DNA of 26,230 nucleotides, taken from Pelargonium nanum. Lineage: Eukaryota; Streptophyta; Magnoliopsida; Geraniales; Geraniaceae. Below are positions 22,801-26,230 of this stretch, piece by piece (positions within the stretch are counted from its first letter, which is position 1; every line of letters begins with the position of its first letter). The translations under genes were made by a program, and so were the position numbers. The stretch lies in the NCBI GenBank assembly GCA_036897485.1, contig JAYMTF010001115.1:1-26230 (forward strand), in the 5' to 3' direction. The notes beneath the pieces were generated by a model that did no database searches, was not told the origin of the DNA, and saw only the letters and a list, made by a program, of their open reading frames with translations.

Positions 22801-24031
22801 ATATGACTGATGCACAAAATAAAAAGGCCAATAATTGAGAAAATAGTGAGAAAAAACTTTTGAGAACTTACTTCCCTGTGGTCTTCTTGTGCACTCTGAC
22901 TAAATTGAAACAAAAAGGGCAACAATTCAGGCCATTCTCCTCCAGGAACAGCATATTTTGCTATGATACTCACCACGTTTGCACTTGCTCGCCTCACTGG
23001 TGGACTGTGAAGACAAGAGATCATTCTCGGATTAACAAAGAGAATTTTCAATATCTTAATGATTTCATTAAGTGTGGAAATCATCATTTCATTCCCAAAG
23101 AAATAACATATTGGCTTCATATTAACCATACAGTTGCCTTAAGGTACAACAACTAAGTGGAGTTTAAAGTCCTGTCAATTCCGGCTGATCACATTTTTTT
23201 CCCAAGTTCTGTTTTTTAATTGCACATTGTAGTACCTCAAAATCAATGCAAAAGAGTAAAGACAAGACTAGTCCACATACAACTGTTCCATTTCCAGAGA
23301 TCTAACAACTGGCAGTGCATACCAGAAATTATTTGCATTTCCATTATTTTTTGAAGTCCATTACTTCAAGAAACAAAACCAAAGACAAACAAAAAGACAT
23401 CAGTGAATAAGCAAAGCAATACTCTAAATTTTCTCTTATTCTTCTTCTATCATGAATTGCTTGAGTCCAATCATGTCCAGAAATAGAAAGAGCAACTTTT
23501 GGCATCATGTAGTAAACCTTATAGCAGGAACCCAAAAATCCCATATCCCAAAATTTCACCAAAACATCCAATTCAGCAATCAAGTCCTTTTGAACAAACA
23601 ATGGTGACAACCACAAAATACAACATTTTCATTATAAAAAAAAATTAAAATTACTAATTCAACTTGGGTTGATTCCAAATCCAAGACTTTCTACTTCCAC
23701 AACCAGATTGAACCAACTGGGCATCAACAAAAACAAAAGCTTTAAATCGAATAGACCTGTGCTCGAAGGTGATGCTCTCAATGAGGGACTGCTTGACTTG
23801 GTGCTTGAGCTGAGGGGGGAGCTTAGCCCAATGTCCGGTGATCTTCTTGCGGAGGAGCACGGCGGCGAGCTGGCGGACATTAGGGGTCTTGGCGGTGCGG
23901 AGGTGCTGGACCAGAGCCGGAACGACCTGAGGATCCTTGGCGAGCCGCCGAATCTGCTCCTCGGCCTGGCGGCGAGCATCGTTGTCGGGCATCAAGAACT
24001 GAATGAGCAGCAATTCAAGCGATTGAGACAT
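16854..24031 (-). CDS. IMB4: Importin beta family protein, importin-4/IMB4 type, 20 exons
   Basis: Exons: 23757-24031, 22872-23004, 22126-22262, 21983-22028, 21312-21524, 20729-21232, 20495-20629, 20188-20403, 20017-20106, 19688-19932, 19491-19579, 19001-19041, 18612-18642, 18379-18501, 18045-18262, 17858-17953, 17652-17764, 17335-17470, 17142-17246, 16854-17054. All are GT-AG with phase kept; the model is 1048 aa, the usual length for plant IMB4. Karyopherins of this type bind RanGTP and carry cargo through nuclear pores; importin-4 relatives handle histones and ribosomal proteins (family knowledge). The N-terminus MSQSLELLLIQFLMPDNDAR begins the importin-beta N-terminal (Ran-binding) domain. 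The remainder is HEAT-repeat helices, interrupted by acidic loops: DGDEDDD in exon 6, ESDDEN and SSDDEAHDE in exon 10, and ESDSDIEDNDSEHDE in exon 15. The start follows the family; an in-frame ATG at 24118 would add 29 residues and is considered less likely. Confidence 0.95.
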
Positions 24032-24279
24032 TGCTTCGGGTGGTTCTGGGAGGTGGTGGCTCAGAGTTTGTGAGGAGGCTCGCGAGGGTTTTTGGGTTTT
24101 GCTTTGCTTTATAGTCAAGGTTTAATGATTTTGAGAAACAGGTTTTTTTGGTTACAGCGATTCAATGCTTTTGGGCCCCACTGAGGTCATTGTTTTTTAC
24201 CGTAATTGAATCATTTCTAGGTTCCATTTTCATTTCTGGTAATTATTTTCTAAAATAAACTACTATTATATTTTATTAA
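24032..24279 (-). promoter_or_regulatory. Importin leader and proximal promoter
   Basis: The 248 bases between the importin ATG and the left edge of the Helitron candidate should contain the leader and core promoter. At 24172-24181 the plus strand reads TGGGCCCCAC, which combines a site II core (TGGGCC) with a TCP-type GGNCCCAC site, about 140 bases upstream of the ATG. This is typical of constitutive plant promoters. No clear TATA box was identified. Confidence 0.5.
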
Positions 24280-25878
24280 CTAGTTTTTAGACCCGGCATT
24301 GACCGGGTATGTATTTTACTCAACTATTCATTATTTTTATAATATCATATGCCAAATAATTTAATTTTGTAAAACTTTTGAGATAAAACATAACATTGAA
24401 AAAGACAATAGTGACATTAATAAAATTTAGAAACAATTTCATCCCCCAATCTTCATTTTTAATTGTGACTTATAGTGTTATGTAATCTCGAAAACGACGG
24501 AAAGTTTAAAAGCTAATATCGAATTATGCTTTTTTAGAGTTATTAAAAATGGTACTTGATGTACAAAAATAAAATTTTTAATCGAAAATCAGATTGAGTA
24601 TGAAAATTTGATTTCATCAACCACTTTCTATTTTGTTGATAACTCTTTTATTCACATCAAATTTATAATTTAAAAAAGCTTTAATTAGTCTAAGTTTAAA
24701 TAACAACTATAGCGTAATTGGATCAAACTTAGTTTAGGGTTATGCCCATTATCTTAGAATTGCTCAAATATGAGAGTAATCACTAACTTAAGCATTCAGC
24801 ATGAAATTTTTTATAAATATGTTTCGTTTAGTTTTCTGCCATATTGATGGTACAGAGGACATAATTGAATTTTGAACGTTTTTTAATTCTAACTTTTTAA
24901 ATAAATTGCTCTAAAATTGATTTTTTTTTAATGTGTTGATATTATTAACTATTGTACAAATCTTAATCTTTTAGATCTATAGACCAAGTATCATTTTGAA
25001 TTTTGATTCTTACCAGTTAGTTAGTTAGCTAGGAAGTTTGCACATTATCTTTGTAGACAGTTGGTAATTTCAGAAACCTCTAAACCTAAGCCCTATATAT
25101 GAGTCATTGAAGTAATTTTATTATTAAACCAAATGTCTTGTTAGTAACATACTGTATTTTATAGATAGAATCGTATGAAGATTTCATATTATATAAAAAC
25201 TTTAATGTTTGTTTTATTTAATTTACAATTATATTTGAATATTTTTTAACAATAAATTTGGTACAATTAAAAAAGACTGAAATTGCACCACTAAACTTAT
25301 GTAAAACATTTTTTCTTTCCTCTATTCCATCTTTACTGCATACAAAAATATTCTTTTTTTTTCTTTTTTCTTTAATTTCACCATTATTTGATAATTTTGT
25401 ACTTGATTTATTTTTTGTTTTTGTTTAACTGTTATTTATTTGTTTGAGGTTTGTTGGAATACATCTTCCAATAATACGAATGAAATTGTATAAACTAACC
25501 TCAAACTTTTAGCAATTCAATAATATAATTAAATAGAATTATATAAATTAATGTCAATACAACAACAAAAGAATACAGTTTGTTATGAACTTTGATAAAA
25601 ATTGTAAAACTAAGAAAATGAGAATACACAATAACAACACACAAAAACTTGGAGGCAGTATATTTTATTGCAAAAATGGGGAATATATTTACACATTAAA
25701 ATCGCTTCCGAACTTGATTCTATTGTAATTCGTAGACGCATGCGAGACAAAGCAAGAGTGAGGCTAAGATTGAGCACCATGGAGACTAAGACAGAGAGAG
25801 GTGAAATTACCGGAGAAGAAGGCACGTGGTTGAGAAATAGAGGAATGTCATAAAAATTTGCTATTATATAATATTAGA
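24280..25878 (-). mobile_element. Candidate non-autonomous Helitron
   Basis: Read on the minus strand, the element begins TCTAATATTATATAATAG (from 25878) preceded by A. It ends with a GC-rich hairpin ACCCGG-TCAATG-CCGGGT (24308-24291), seven bases, then CTAG (24283-24280) followed by T. Helitrons start with TC, end with a hairpin about 10 bases before CTRR, insert between A and T, and make no target duplication; all four marks are met. The hairpin is conspicuous because the surroundings are very AT-rich. There is no Rep/helicase ORF in the 1599 bases, so it would be non-autonomous. The 5' boundary is less certain than the 3' one, because other GA-T sites exist nearby (for example near 25917). 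Confidence 0.6.
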
Positions 25879-26230
25879 TTAACAATTTTAAGTGAAATTT
25901 TGAATTTATATTAGATGATTTTTTTTTAAAAATTAAATCGTAATATAATATTAAATTTATGAGATGATTTTTTAAATTAATTTAAAGGATATAATATTAT
26001 GAAATTTACTATTAATAAATTACTTATAAATTAAATTTATCCTATATTTTTCAAACAAAAAATTTGAATTGATGATTATGAACTATAATTCTAATTTATT
26101 ATTTTTATTTTATTAACCGTGGGTCCCACTTGTATTATTTGTGAAATTGAGTGACACGTGTCATTCAATTGGAGCATTAATTGGAGAAATTCGATGGACA
26201 CGTGTCAATCAATTGGGGTGGTGTTTGAAA
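25879..26230. other. Right-edge AT-rich intergenic DNA
   Basis: Extremely AT-rich to about 26110, with no ORF. The last 120 bases change character: they hold an 11-base palindrome GTGGGTCCCAC (26119-26129), fitting a TCP-type site, and the paired CACGTG repeats listed separately. This could be the promoter of a gene lying beyond the window. Confidence 0.45.
26153..26218. promoter_or_regulatory. Paired G-box/ABRE-like repeats (GACACGTGTC)
   Basis: The 10-base palindrome GACACGTGTC occurs at 26153-26162 and 26197-26206. Each copy is followed by A-T/A-TCAATTGG, making a 22-base unit with about two differences, repeated 44 bases apart. CACGTG is the core bound by bHLH and bZIP factors. Two spaced copies are typical of ABA- or light-responsive plant promoters; the gene they would serve is not in the window. 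A fragment of a repeat family is the alternative. Confidence 0.45.

Noticed and set aside
23659-24073. Open frames of 106 aa (minus) and 134 aa (plus) over importin exon 1
   Set aside because: They are alternate-frame shadows of the GC-richer first exon of the importin gene and have no family resemblance.
1-26230. Search for a new multi-gene system or gene cluster
   Set aside because: The genes are unrelated in function, differ in orientation and have independent promoters; nothing suggests a joint system.

Overview
The window is nuclear DNA of a flowering plant, almost certainly a eudicot. It is AT-rich, its genes have many short GT-AG introns, its intergenic DNA holds small transposon relics, and the proteins match plant families (a plant importin-4/IMB4-type karyopherin, a plant membralin, an iron-deficiency-type bHLH factor). 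A rosid such as a Rosaceae species is my impression only. I see no prokaryotic features, CRISPR array, rRNA or tRNA.

Layout from left to right: (1) 1-2570, intergenic, nothing recognisable apart from a less AT-rich patch at about 1600-1970. (2) 2625-3533, plus strand, a kelch-like gene broken by two frame changes. (3) 3534-3959, a short gap with a decayed CACGACACG-type repeat. (4) 10433 to 3960, minus strand, a 14-exon membralin gene (653 aa model), an ER membrane protein linked to ER-associated degradation in animals. (5) 10434-12606, intergenic, with a cluster of TGGGCC/T (site II) motifs and a 19-bp palindrome. (6) 12607-15684, plus strand, a three-exon bHLH gene (307 aa). Its 2-kb first intron carries a complete non-autonomous Mutator-like element with an exact 9-bp target duplication, and inside that sits a tiny poly(A)-type insertion with its own 14-bp target duplication. 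(7) 15685-16853, intergenic, with a larger copy of the CACGACACG repeat. (8) 24031 to 16854, minus strand, a 20-exon importin beta (importin-4/IMB4-type, 1048 aa model). (9) 24032-26230, importin promoter followed by a candidate 1.6-kb non-autonomous Helitron (24280-25878), then AT-rich DNA with two ACGTG-containing repeats at the right edge.

The four genes do not form a pathway; they are ordinary neighbours on a plant chromosome. Exon models were built by hand: junctions were chosen so that GT-AG rules and codon phase hold through every exon and the joined protein fits its family. All three intact genes close to an open frame with an in-frame stop. I found no new multi-gene biological system. 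The most interesting material is the nested transposon structure in the bHLH intron, the Helitron next to the importin promoter, and a microsatellite that forms a splice donor in the membralin gene.
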